Source of the DNA: Syntrophaceae bacterium UBA2210
GTDB taxonomy: Bacteria; Desulfobacterota; Syntrophia; Syntrophales; UBA2210
DNA length: 17,345 bases
NCBI GenBank assembly: GCA_002327865.1
Contig: DCUQ01000026.1
Coordinates: forward strand, 56,484-73,828
Direction: 5' to 3'
The notes under the pieces are model-generated. The model searched no databases. It had not been told where the DNA came from and was given only the letters and a program-made list of their open reading frames with translations. The translations under genes and the position numbers were made by a program. Of the stretch, positions 7,365 through 15,512 are shown in pieces; position 1 is the stretch's first letter, and each line of letters opens with the position of its first letter.

Positions 7365-7393
7365 TTTTCAATTAACAGGCCGGTTTATATAAA
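7365..7393 (+). promoter_or_regulatory. Candidate promoter for the PHP gene
   Basis: TTTTCA (7365-7370), 17-bp spacer, TATAAA (7388-7393) gives a leader of about 40 nt with no evident ribosome site. A second candidate, TTGCCT (7404-7409), 16 bp, TATCAT (7426-7431), would start transcription at or next to the ATG and make the message leaderless. Neither is strong. Confidence 0.4.
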
Positions 7394-7438
7394 AAAAATG
7401 AATTTGCCTTTGGCCGATAAATCTGTATCATAAATCCC

Positions 7439-8035
7439 ATGATTATTGACCTGCATATTCACACATCAATCTCTCCATGCTGCCGGATGGACATTGAAGA
7501 TATTATCGAACGTGCTAAGGACCGGAATTTAGACGGGCTTTGTGTTACCGATCACGACACGACCGATATTCGTCATGTTATTCCCGAAGGGATACAGAAG
7601 AATGGTGTATATGTGTTTTTCGGCATGGAGTACAGTACCCCGCAAGGAGATTTTCTGGTATTTTCCCCATCGGATGAAACAGTGCCGCCGAATCTTTCCG
7701 CAGAGATGCTCCTGAAATTGGTCCGGGATGCCGGGGGAGTGGCCGTTGCAGCACATCCGTTTCGTGAAAAAAGACCCACAGACGAACAAGTTATCCGTAA
7801 TGGTTTGTGCGGTGCCATTGAATGTATCAACGGACGTAATACGGCTCTGGAGAATTCGGCCGCGGAAAAATGGCGAAAATGCTATGAATTGACCGGGTGT
7901 GGCGGGAGTGACGCGCACACGCTCGATGAAGTCGGCACATTCGCAACGCGGTTTACGGTTCCCATCCGGTCACGCCTGGATCTTATACAGGGGTTGAAAA
8001 ACCAATTGTGCCGGCCTGAAATTCCCCTGTCGTAA
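7439..8035 (+). CDS. PHP-domain metal-dependent phosphoesterase
   Basis: Small stand-alone PHP (polymerase and histidinol phosphatase) domain protein of 198 residues, probably a trinuclear-metal phosphoesterase of the YciV/TrpH-like group acting on a small phosphorylated molecule or nucleotide. Ligands are visible in order: His6 and His8 (DLHIHTSISP), Asp38-His39 (VTDHDTTD), Glu64 (FGMEYS), His106 (VAAHPFR), Asp158 and His160 (GGSDAH). All conserved metal-binding stretches are present, so it should be active; the substrate cannot be told. It has no obvious Shine-Dalgarno sequence before the ATG. It is transcribed away from apgM and stands alone, with a 52-codon gene converging on it from the other strand. 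Confidence 0.9.
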   Translation: MIIDLHIHTSISPCCRMDIEDIIERAKDRNLDGLCVTDHDTTDIRHVIPEGIQKNGVYVFFGMEYSTPQGDFLVFSPSDETVPPNLSAEMLLKLVRDAGGVAVAAHPFREKRPTDEQVIRNGLCGAIECINGRNTALENSAAEKWRKCYELTGCGGSDAHTLDEVGTFATRFTVPIRSRLDLIQGLKNQLCRPEIPLS

Positions 8036-8165
8036 AGATTCCCACATGTTTTATTGAAAAAGGTTTTCGTGTCCCGCATAAAGTACGGCAGTCGGAACAC
8101 GGTTAGACCCGGTGGTGCATCTGTCTCGGTAAGCACCGAACGAGCGATCATTGTAATCGCAAAAA

Positions 8166-8324
8166 CTATCTTGTGATTCGAGACAGGATAAAAAATGCGA
8201 CAATAAAAAAGCCGATGACGATGAGAAGGTACAAGATACCATACTGGTACATTTTCTCCAGGCCATTATACCAATCGATCGTCTGATCCATATAGTGATA
8301 AAACAGATTTTTGATTTTTTCCAT
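8166..8324 (-). CDS. 52-aa single-span membrane protein, unknown
   Basis: A short open frame from ATG 8324 to TAG, with AGGA 7 nt upstream (AGGATAAGGTGATG). The first 28 residues form a polar/aromatic stretch rich in Tyr and Met with a likely amphipathic helix (MEKIKNLFYHYMDQTIDWYN). Residues 29-48 are one uninterrupted hydrophobic helix (GILYLLIVIGFFIVAFFILS), followed by a short basic tail RITR. The good ribosome site, coherent topology and positive-inside tail make it likely to be translated. It is not a fragment of a neighbour that I recognise. It lies between the PHP gene (convergent) and the acyl-CoA synthetase operon (same strand, about 200 bp upstream), and could be read through from that operon. 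Function unknown. Confidence 0.65.
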   Translation of the reverse strand: MEKIKNLFYHYMDQTIDWYNGLEKMYQYGILYLLIVIGFFIVAFFILSRITR

Positions 8325-8401
8325 CACCTTATCCTGAAAATTATTGTAGTCTCTATAGCATGCATGTTATCGGCCTGGAGGAAACCGTGCTCTCAGATTC
8401 G

Positions 8402-8420
8402 GCAGATCCCCAGGATCTGC
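8402..8420. repeat. Perfect hairpin GCAGATCC-CCA-GGATCTGC
   Basis: An 8-bp perfect stem with a 3-nt loop in the non-coding stretch 8325-8522, downstream of the acyl-CoA synthetase operon and upstream of the 52-codon gene. No T-run follows on either strand, so it is not a standard intrinsic terminator. It could be an RNA-stabilising or processing element, or a protein site. The rest of 8325-8522 shows nothing else I can name except a weak TACAAT before the small gene. Confidence 0.5.
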
Positions 8421-8522
8421 AATGCCTTAATCGTGAAAAAGTTCACAACACATAAAGCGCTTTCCTGTATAGCACCCGAATCTTGCCACTGGCGTAAATC
8501 GTAAATCCCATTTCAGGTCATT

Positions 8523-9206
8523 CTATGAGTCCGCCTTCAGGATGATTCGCGCGTCGGCAATAACACAGCGCTCGGGCGTGCACATGACAGGGTTCAAGTC
8601 GATGGATTCTACAAAATTATTCAGCTTCATGACAAGACCGGAAAACGTCATTAATGATTTTTTTAACGCTCCCATGTCAATCGGCCGGACTCCACGGTAA
8701 CCTTCGAGGAGTTTCTTTCCCTTCAACCCCTGAATCATAAGATCCACATCATTTTCAACGAGCGGCGCCATGCGCAGACTCACGTCTTTGTATATCTCGA
8801 CTCCCGTCCCGCCAAATCCCAGCATAATCATGGGGCCGAACTGATAATCACGCTTAGATCCTATAATCAGTTCCGTTCCCGGTATCATCTCCTCAACAAG
8901 CATACCCGCGAAGCCTTCTATTCGACTGAACCGGTCAAAGACCTTTTTAAGTTCTTTATTACCCGTAACACCCACTACAACTCCATGGGAATCTGATTTA
9001 TGAAGAACTTCGGGAGAGACGATTTTGGCAACCACGGGATAGCCTATCTCACTCCCGATGCGGGAGATATCGCCGGGCGTTTTTACGACATCAAACTTCG
9101 GTACATCGAGTCCCGCGAGCGAAAAAATCCGTTTCGCGTCGGGTTCGAGAACCCACCCCCACTTTTCTGAGGCTTTTAAAATAACGAGTATCTCTTTTCT
9201 TACCAT
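8523..9206 (-). CDS. ADP-forming acyl-CoA synthetase, beta (ATP-grasp) subunit
   Basis: ATP-grasp half of an NDP-forming acyl-CoA (acetate-CoA ligase type) synthetase. It transfers phosphate between ADP/ATP and the phosphohistidine of the alpha subunit, so an acyl-CoA thioester can be converted to acid, CoA and ATP. 227 residues, the usual beta length. Seen: YPVVAKIVS with the nucleotide-binding Lys61, His69 in VLHKSD (the second histidine on the phosphate relay in this family), VEEMIPGTELIIG, GFGGTGVEIYKD, and a C-terminal NFVESIDLNPVM with metal-binding Asp and Asn. The start at 9206 overlaps the alpha gene by 7 bp, with GAGG 8 nt upstream inside alpha, so the two are translationally coupled. 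Confidence 0.93.
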   Translation of the reverse strand: MVRKEILVILKASEKWGWVLEPDAKRIFSLAGLDVPKFDVVKTPGDISRIGSEIGYPVVAKIVSPEVLHKSDSHGVVVGVTGNKELKKVFDRFSRIEGFAGMLVEEMIPGTELIIGSKRDYQFGPMIMLGFGGTGVEIYKDVSLRMAPLVENDVDLMIQGLKGKKLLEGYRGVRPIDMGALKKSLMTFSGLVMKLNNFVESIDLNPVMCTPERCVIADARIILKADS

Positions 9207-10570
9207 GGCTTGATCCTCTTCAGCGCAGTCGCCATGAGAACAGCCCCCTCGATAGACGGCGAGACAGGAATCCCGTTCAACTCAAATCCTTCGATGAGCA
9301 TTCGATATTTATCGACGTGAGGCACGTACGCGATAAGCGGTTTACCTGCCTGCCGACTCACGTTGCTGAGCCTTGATCCCAGATCCATGGTAATTCCCGG
9401 AAGATAGGGGAGAAGCAGGGCAATAACGCACTCGATCTCAGGCATTGTGAAGAGGGCCTGAACGGTAGATACAAAATCATCGTCAATTGCGCTGCCTGTC
9501 AAATCCACAGGATTATGAATAGAGGCAATTGTCTTTACGCTGGATGACAGGTGCTTTTCGATTTCTTTTTTTGTTTCTTCTCCCAATTCCGGCACAGACA
9601 GGCCCTGGGCCGAGCAGGCATCCACTGCGAGGGCACCGTGCCCTCCGCTTCCAGTCACTACACCTATATTCCCATTAATGGGGGTCTGATATAAACTCAG
9701 CGATTCGCAGAAAGAAACAAGCTCCAGCTCATTCAGAACCTCGATGACGCCCTCGTGCTGAGCGAGGGCGGCGGAAAAATTCTGATAATCACCGGCCAGA
9801 GATGCCGTGTGACTTGAAACGGCACGCTTGCCCGCAGAGCTTTTCCCGGACTTCAGAACGAGTACGGGTTTCGGACATTTTTCCGCAGCCAGCACAAATT
9901 CGCGGCCTTCATCCTTTTCGAAACCTTCCACATAAAAAGCGATAACTTTTGTTTCCCGATCGCGGGCAAGAAAATGGAGTAGATTCAACTCATTTACAAC
10001 GTCCTTGTTCCCGATGCTGACCGCCTTGGAGAGGCCTACCCCCTCATCGGCAAATTTTATCATTTGATCCACAAGGATACCGCCGCTTTGGCTGACAAAT
10101 GCGACATTGCCTTCATCGGGTTTTATCATCCGTTCAGCGGGGAGGAAGAAACTGTCAACATATCCGGGAGAATAAATTCCCAGGCAGTTCGGTCCGACAA
10201 AAGGGAAATGGGCCTCTCTGGCCATTGCAACCATTCGATCCCTGAGGTCCAGCCGGCCGACTTCGGAAAACCCGCCCGAAACAACGATGGCGGCTTTTAC
10301 ACCAGATTTGATACAGTCTTGCAATATATCGGGCACGTAGTCGGCACGGGCGGCAATCACCGCCAGTTCGATCTGTTTCGGAATATCGGAAATTGCGGGG
10401 AATATGGGATCACCTTTAAGTGAACCGCCACGGGGATTCACGGCAAGGGTTTCTACGGGATAGCGGTGATGATTCTTGTTGTAAATGACATTCGCAGGAT
10501 GCCTCTCATTAGTTGTCGATACCCCGATGACAGCCATCGTTTTCGGCTTGAATAATGCCTGCAGATTCAT
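9200..10570 (-). CDS. ADP-forming acyl-CoA synthetase, alpha (CoA-binding) subunit
   Basis: CoA-binding and ligase half of the NDP-forming acyl-CoA synthetase. 456 residues: N-terminal CoA-binding Rossmann domain (about 5-130, with AVIGVSTTNERHPANVIYN and ending GPNCLGIYSP), then two succinyl-CoA ligase-like domains (VAFVSQSGGILVDQM near 156-170). His254 in SSHTASLAGD is the expected phosphorylated histidine. IGVVTGSGGHGALAVDAC (about 300-317) and HNPVDLTGSA follow in the third part. AGGGGG lies about 6 nt before the ATG at 10570. The substrate acid cannot be read from sequence; the upstream acyl-CoA dehydrogenase suggests a fatty or aromatic-derived acyl-CoA rather than only acetyl-CoA. The 116-bp gap to the dehydrogenase holds no credible gene and no terminator, only a TATCTTGAAGATA palindrome. 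Confidence 0.93.
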   Translation of the reverse strand: MNLQALFKPKTMAVIGVSTTNERHPANVIYNKNHHRYPVETLAVNPRGGSLKGDPIFPAISDIPKQIELAVIAARADYVPDILQDCIKSGVKAAIVVSGGFSEVGRLDLRDRMVAMAREAHFPFVGPNCLGIYSPGYVDSFFLPAERMIKPDEGNVAFVSQSGGILVDQMIKFADEGVGLSKAVSIGNKDVVNELNLLHFLARDRETKVIAFYVEGFEKDEGREFVLAAEKCPKPVLVLKSGKSSAGKRAVSSHTASLAGDYQNFSAALAQHEGVIEVLNELELVSFCESLSLYQTPINGNIGVVTGSGGHGALAVDACSAQGLSVPELGEETKKEIEKHLSSSVKTIASIHNPVDLTGSAIDDDFVSTVQALFTMPEIECVIALLLPYLPGITMDLGSRLSNVSRQAGKPLIAYVPHVDKYRMLIEGFELNGIPVSPSIEGAVLMATALKRIKPW

Positions 10571-10686
10571 CGCTTCCCCCTTCTGTCCGTTTCAGAAAAT
10601 TTTGCTTCCCTTTTCCTCATAACGTTCTACTGAGAAAACAGGATAATCTCCGGCATCATTATCTTCAAGATAGTGCCGTTGTTTCT

Positions 10687-12032
10687 CTAATCCCGGGGCC
10701 ACACTTTTTTGAATCCCTTGCCCGGAACAAAGCAGTACGGGCAGGCTTCCGGGGGTTCATCCCCCACATGGACATATCCACACATGGGACAGCGCCATGC
10801 TGTCTTACCCGCGACGGATTCTGAGAATTCTTCCGATTCATCTTCAGCTCTTATGACCGGCACTTCGTCGAGCGGCGGCATTACCGGCTCGTATGATCCG
10901 AAGAGATGTCCCCCAATGATCAGGTGCTGTATCTCCGATGTGCCTTCGTATATACGTAGGAGGCGTACATCGCGAAGGAGTTTTTCAATGGGGTACATTT
11001 TCGTATAGCCAAATCCCGCAAAGAGCTGGAGCGCGTCGCTTACTACCTCAAAAGCCGCTTCGGAGGCATAGAGTTTTGCGATGGAAGCCGTAAGATTCGT
11101 CGCCGTGCCCTGATCAACCTCGGCAGCGGCCTTCCAGGTGAGAAGCCGGGCTATCTCAATCTTCGTAAACATCTCGGCAAGTTTGAACTGTACGGCCTGG
11201 TAGTTTACAAGAGGGGAACCGAAGGTATGCCTGCTCTTCGTATAGTGGAGCGCGAATTCCATTGCGGAACGGGCGGCACCCACACCGAAAGAACCGATTA
11301 CAGGCCGTGTTCTGTCGAACGTCTTCATCGCAAGCAGAAAACCCTCGCCCGGTTCGGCGAGGACGTTTTCTTTCGGCACCCGGGTATTTTCGAAATGGAT
11401 CCCGCCGTATTTGAGCACCGTTGTCCCATCTTGGGAATCGCCCGTCCGACTGAAACCCCGTCCCAGTCCAGTTCCACGACAAAGGCACAGATCCCGGCGT
11501 GCTGCAACTTCGGATCAGTTGTCGCAAAGACAGTCATATAGTCGGCGATCCCGCCGTTGGTTATCCAGTACTTGGTACCGTTAAGTATATAGTCGTCACC
11601 ATCCTTCTTGGCCAGACATCGCATGCCTGCGACATCCGACCCCATTGTCGTTTCGGATGTTCCGAAACACATCAGTCTGAACTCTTTTGCCATTTCGCTT
11701 AAATAACGCTTTTTGATATGTTCTTTATCGGAAAGGATGATCGGCGACATTCCCAGGGAATTATCGAAAATGGACGTTGCCAGGCCGGGGCACCCCGCGG
11801 CTATTTCCTCCACCGCTATGGCACCTTCCACCAGCCCGTATCCCTTTCCGCCATACCTGGCTGGGATATCGGAATTCATGATCCCCTCTTCAAAGGCCCG
11901 GTGAAGAACAAATAGAGGAATTTTGTCGATTTTATCATAATACCAGGCAACCGGCATAATTTCCTGACGGGTAAACTCCCGCACACGCTTTTTTAAAGCC
12001 AACTGTTTTTTCGTCAGGGTAAAATTCAGCAT
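10687..12032 (-). pseudogene. Acyl-CoA dehydrogenase with rubredoxin-like tail, frameshifted
   Basis: Flavoenzyme that introduces the alpha-beta double bond into an acyl-CoA. The gene reads as two overlapping frames: residues 1-209 from ATG 12032 (AAGGGGGG upstream), then a switch of frame near 11405, then 239 more residues to TAG at 10687. Adding one base at the junction turns ...RCSNT|AGSIS into ...RCSNTGGIHFENTRVPKEN, exactly the family pattern, giving 448 residues. Seen: FGTSETTMGSDVAG (flavin/substrate loop), YWITNGGIADYMTVFA, the catalytic Glu at reconstructed position 363 in RIYEGTSEIQ, and FAGFGYTKMYPIEKLLRD. Outside the break the protein is undamaged, so a very recent mutation or a base missing from the assembly is likely. 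It heads the operon with the acyl-CoA synthetase genes. Confidence 0.9.
10690..10800 (-). other. Rubredoxin-like domain fused to the dehydrogenase
   Basis: The last about 37 residues of the acyl-CoA dehydrogenase read WRCPMCGYVHVGDEPPEACP followed by YCFVPGKGFKKV, with four Cys (reconstructed 415, 418, 431, 434) in two CxxC knuckles. This is very like the C-terminal rubredoxin-type domain of rubrerythrins. It should bind one Fe (or Zn). A linker rich in Asp, Glu and Ser joins it to the dehydrogenase body. An Fe form could take electrons from the FAD and pass them on; this is inference. Confidence 0.85.
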
Positions 12033-12448
12033 ATCGGATCCCCCCTTCTTTAAACAATATTGTCAGCCAAGCAGATTTTTAAAAAGCATATGCACTGATT
12101 CAGCAACTAGAGCAGTAAATACATTAATCTCGGATGATGTTCAGTAGAAAGAATTTCATGACAGAATACTTGTTATAATATGCCCTCATTATCTTCTTCG
12201 AATGTATGCACTCTTCGCATACATCGAGATCGTAATCAGGTTAAACCATTCTCAGCCATTCCATTTCAGACTGGGTTAGCAACGATACTACAAGTAAATC
12301 TTATAGGTAAAATACCCTGTGGTGTCAATAACCATTTAATCGTACGGACTGCGTCACGGAAGGCCGCATGGGGGATCATTATCGAATATATTTCTGGTTA
12401 TTTCACATCGCATGGATTTACCTGCCGGGTATTTTCCCGTGGCCTTTT
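12033..12448. other. 416-bp intergenic region with possible plus-strand small RNA
   Basis: No convincing protein gene. On the plus strand TGTTATAAT (12171-12179) is a perfect extended -10 promoter. CGA-A-TGTATGC and GCATACATCG (12199-12226) make a 10-bp stem with one bulged A. GCCGGG-TATTTT-CCC-GT-GGC followed by a T-run (12424-12450) resembles a weak terminator. Together they could define a transcript of about 260 nt ending at the tex stop codon. For the minus strand, only the AAGGGGGG ribosome site of the dehydrogenase is clear. Confidence 0.35.
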
Positions 12449-14626
12449 TTAATGTATTACGTGCTTTTTCACCGGGTCTGAACGCATGGAAAGTGCGATG
12501 CGGTTTCGCTGCATATCAACATTAATCACCGAAACCGTGACTTTCTGATGCACCGTGAGAATGTCATGGGGATTAAGGACAAATTTATCTGCCAGTTCGC
12601 TGATATGTACCAGTCCGTCCTGGTGAACCCCGATATCCACAAACGCGCCGAACTCGGTTACGTTTGTCACGATACCCGGCAGTTTCATTCCAACTTTCAG
12701 ATCCGCTATCGTGCTGACACCCTCCGTAAATGTAAAAAGTTCAAACTTTTTGCGAGGATCACGGCCCGGCTTGGCGAGTTCGCCCATGATGTCCGTTAGA
12801 GTCGGCATACCGGTAGTTTCGCTGATATACTGTTCCAGTATAATTTTTTTGCGTAAAACAGGGCTGGTTATCAAATCAGCGATACCGCATCCAAGATCCC
12901 TGGACATCGCTTCGACAACAGGGTAGCTCTCGGGGTGAACCGCTGAGGCATCCAGGGGATAGTTCCCATTTCTGATTCTCAAAAAACCGGCCGCCTGCTC
13001 AAAGGTTTTTGCGCCCATCCCCGGAACCTTCATCAGTTCGGCGCGACAGGAAAATGCCCCTTTCTCGTTACGGTATGAGATTATATTTCCGGCCAGTCTT
13101 TCCGAGAGACCTGACACGTAGCTCAGAAGTTGTTTACTGGCGGTATTCACTTCCACCCCGACCGTATTCACACAACTTGTCACAACATCATCCAGAGCCT
13201 GCTTCAGGGCTTTCTGGTCGACATCGTGCTGATACTGCCCGACACCTATGGCCTTGGGGTCTATTTTTACCAGTTCGGACAAGGGGTCCATAAGGCGTCT
13301 CCCGATCGAAACGGCCCCGCGAACGGTCAGATCGTGGTCCGGGAATTCCTCCCGCGCGACTCCGGAAGCGGAATATACCGAGGCGCCGCTTTCACTTACC
13401 GTGACGATGGAGATCTTTCTGCCGAAATCTATACTTTTGCAGAAGGCTTCCGTCTCACGCCCGCCCGTACCGTTTCCTATCGCGATAGCTTCTATATCGA
13501 AACGTTTCACCAGTTCTCGCAATGTTTCTTCCGATTCCTTCGTCCGGTTACGCGGTTCAAGCGGAAAGATCGTATTGTTGTGCAGCAACTTTCCCTGCGA
13601 GTCGAGACAGACAACCTTGCACCCCGTACGCAGGCCGGGATCAATGGCAAGAACCTTTTTCTGGCCGAGGGGAGCCGCAAGAAGCAGGTTTTTGAGGTTC
13701 TTAGCGAATACCTTGATCGCTTCTTCGTCAGCCCTGTTTTTGCTCGAAAGACGGGTTTCCGTTTCCATGGAGGGTGCAAGAAGCCTTTTATAGCTATCCC
13801 TCACCGCGAGGCGTACCTCTTGCGAAGCGGGATTGTCGCCCTTTATGAAATATCGCTCCAGGATATCGATAGTTCTTTTCTCATCCGGAAACACGCGGAA
13901 AATGAGGAATCCCTCAGCCGCGCCTCGTCGAATAGCCAGAACACGGTGCGATGGCGCTTCTGAAACGGGCTCTTCCCAGTCGAAATAATCGCTGTATTTT
14001 GCCCCCGCTTCTTCTTTTCCTTTGGAAACTTTTGAACGTATGACGGCCTTTTTCGCAAAGAGCTCCCGCAGGGCGTTCCTGACACCCGCATGCTCGTTTA
14101 TCCACTCCGCAATGATATCGCGTGCACCGGCAAGTGCGTCGTCGATTTCTTCCACACCCTTTTCGGGATCGACGAAGGCTGACGCCTCCTCTTTCGGATC
14201 GATATCACCTTGTTTAAATATCTTTGCGGCCAACGGTTCAAGTCCGCGTTCCCGCGCTATCATTCCACGGGTGCGCCGCTTCGGCCTGTAGGGAAGATAG
14301 ATATCTTCCAGAATCGTCATCGTCCCGGCAGACAATACCTTCTGCTTCAATGCATCGGTGAGTTTTCCCTGTTCATCAAGCGATTTGAGAACTGTCTCCT
14401 TTCTCTTGTCCAGCGTACCTAGTTGTTCGGCCCTGTCACGAATGGATATTATACCTACTTCATCAATCCCGCCGGTTGCTTCCTTGCGGTAACGAGCGAT
14501 AAACGGGACCGTTGTCCCTTCTTCTAAAAGCGACAATACTACTTGAACCCGCTTCTCCGTCAGTTGCAGCTCCTGAGCAATCTGTGTAACGTGTTTTTTC
14601 ATTATCTCCGATGTCCGATTTTCCAT
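12449..14626 (-). CDS. tex: Tex family S1 RNA-binding protein
   Basis: Highly conserved nucleic-acid-binding protein of the Tex/YhgF family, related to eukaryotic Spt6 and implicated in transcription; acts in the cytoplasm. 725 residues, family-typical. The N-terminus has IAQELQLTEKRVQVVLSLLE and VPFIARYRKEATGGIDE. The YqgF/RNase H-like domain starts at VLAIDPGLRTGCK (about 330). The helix-hairpin-helix part includes LMKVPGMGAKTFEQAAGFLRI (about 550). The C-terminal S1 domain runs from about 645 to 715 (GIVTNVTEFGAFVDIGVHQD). The ATG at 14626 is chosen for GAAGAG 7 nt upstream; an in-frame TTG at 14641 and ATG at 14602 (GGAG very close) are alternatives. It lies 108 bp behind the hemolysin III gene. 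Confidence 0.96.
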   Translation of the reverse strand: MENRTSEIMKKHVTQIAQELQLTEKRVQVVLSLLEEGTTVPFIARYRKEATGGIDEVGIISIRDRAEQLGTLDKRKETVLKSLDEQGKLTDALKQKVLSAGTMTILEDIYLPYRPKRRTRGMIARERGLEPLAAKIFKQGDIDPKEEASAFVDPEKGVEEIDDALAGARDIIAEWINEHAGVRNALRELFAKKAVIRSKVSKGKEEAGAKYSDYFDWEEPVSEAPSHRVLAIRRGAAEGFLIFRVFPDEKRTIDILERYFIKGDNPASQEVRLAVRDSYKRLLAPSMETETRLSSKNRADEEAIKVFAKNLKNLLLAAPLGQKKVLAIDPGLRTGCKVVCLDSQGKLLHNNTIFPLEPRNRTKESEETLRELVKRFDIEAIAIGNGTGGRETEAFCKSIDFGRKISIVTVSESGASVYSASGVAREEFPDHDLTVRGAVSIGRRLMDPLSELVKIDPKAIGVGQYQHDVDQKALKQALDDVVTSCVNTVGVEVNTASKQLLSYVSGLSERLAGNIISYRNEKGAFSCRAELMKVPGMGAKTFEQAAGFLRIRNGNYPLDASAVHPESYPVVEAMSRDLGCGIADLITSPVLRKKIILEQYISETTGMPTLTDIMGELAKPGRDPRKKFELFTFTEGVSTIADLKVGMKLPGIVTNVTEFGAFVDIGVHQDGLVHISELADKFVLNPHDILTVHQKVTVSVINVDMQRNRIALSMRSDPVKKHVIH

Positions 14627-14642
14627 ATTCAAACTCTTCAAT

Positions 14643-14670
14643 ATCTTAACAAATTAGATTGGATCGACAA
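14643..14670 (-). promoter_or_regulatory. Weak candidate promoter for tex
   Basis: Minus strand TTGTCG (14665-14670), 16-bp spacer, TAAGAT (14643-14648), four of six matches in each box. It is flanked by a 7-bp inverted repeat ATATCTT/AAGATAT (14641-14647 and 14669-14675). Read-through from the hemolysin III gene is the alternative, since no terminator is seen between them. Confidence 0.3.
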
Positions 14671-14734
14671 GATATCCTGATCAGAAGGTATATGAATGTT
14701 TTATCAAGGTTTCTTCCTGGACATAGCGTGATGC

Positions 14735-15385
14735 TTAGCTTAAGGGCGTGATATATCTGTACATCAGCCAGAAATGTGAAAAGGTTCCCATCATGACAAA
14801 AACATGGAAAATTTCATGGAAGCCGATAACACGGGGCCAGGGATTTGGCCTCTTGATTGCGTAGATTACGGCGCCAGCGGTATAAAACAGACCGCCGATA
14901 AACAGCCATGTCATTCCGCCGACATGAAGTGTTTTAGCCAGCGGCCATATGGCAACAATGGCTAGCCATCCGGTAGCGATATAGATAAGGGTATAAAGCC
15001 ATCGCGGAGCCTCGATCCAGAAAAGCTTCATAATTATGCCGACCGCAGTTAATCCCCATATGACCCCGAACAGACTCCACCCCCATGCACCCCTCAGTGG
15101 GATAAGACATATCGGTGTATATGTGGCCGCAATCAGTATAAATATCATTATGTGATCTATCTTTCGGAGGCGCTGTGTCATTTTTTCCGAAACGGGCAGC
15201 CAGTGATAAAGTGTGCTCGCCGTGTAGAGCAGGATCATCCCTGCCCCGAAAACACAAAACGTCACGATATGCATCGGTTTGACGGGGTTAGTTGATTCCC
15301 ATATCAGGAATACCAGTCCGGTAATGGCAAGAATAATGCCTGCGCAATGTGTAAGTCCACTGATCGGATCTTTCAATTTTATCAT
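14735..15385 (-). CDS. Hemolysin III family (PAQR-like) membrane protein
   Basis: Seven-transmembrane integral inner-membrane protein of the hemolysin III/YqfA family, distant relatives of adiponectin receptors and possibly zinc-dependent hydrolases; the hemolysin name is historical. 216 residues from ATG 15385, the family's usual size. It opens with KDPISGLTHCAGIIL. Conserved metal-site positions are visible: Ser and His in YTASTLYHWLP, Asp in RLRKIDHIMIF, and two His in GFHEIFHVF near the end. AAGGT lies 8 nt before the chosen ATG. The frame is open 30 codons further upstream, but those residues do not resemble the family. The promoter is likely at 15513-15540. Confidence 0.92.
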   Translation of the reverse strand: MIKLKDPISGLTHCAGIILAITGLVFLIWESTNPVKPMHIVTFCVFGAGMILLYTASTLYHWLPVSEKMTQRLRKIDHIMIFILIAATYTPICLIPLRGAWGWSLFGVIWGLTAVGIIMKLFWIEAPRWLYTLIYIATGWLAIVAIWPLAKTLHVGGMTWLFIGGLFYTAGAVIYAIKRPNPWPRVIGFHEIFHVFVMMGTFSHFWLMYRYITPLS

Positions 15386-15512
15386 GTCACAGTACCTTAT
15401 CTGTTCATACGGCTTGCAAAAACTCTCCGCCAGTGAGAAAATGGTGCCGTCATATTGACGGGCAAACAAATGCAAATCCGGGGTTTTATTCTCCCCCCAT
15501 TGATAAGTGCAT

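Noticed and set aside
8051..8266. 71-codon minus-strand frame near the PHP gene
   Set aside because: Out of frame with the better-supported 52-codon gene at 8166-8324, no ribosome site, Ser/Cys-rich random-looking product.
10660..10672. TATCTTGAAGATA palindrome between dehydrogenase and synthetase genes
   Set aside because: Short, single copy, with no promoter beside it; could easily be chance.
12180..12452. 90-codon plus-strand frame in the gap before tex
   Set aside because: Its ATG directly abuts the -10 box of the only promoter, it has no ribosome site, and the peptide looks random; the region is better kept as a possible RNA.
13130..13963. Plus-strand open frame of 277 codons opposite tex
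   Set aside because: Antisense to conserved tex domains, composition unlike a protein, and no family match recognised.
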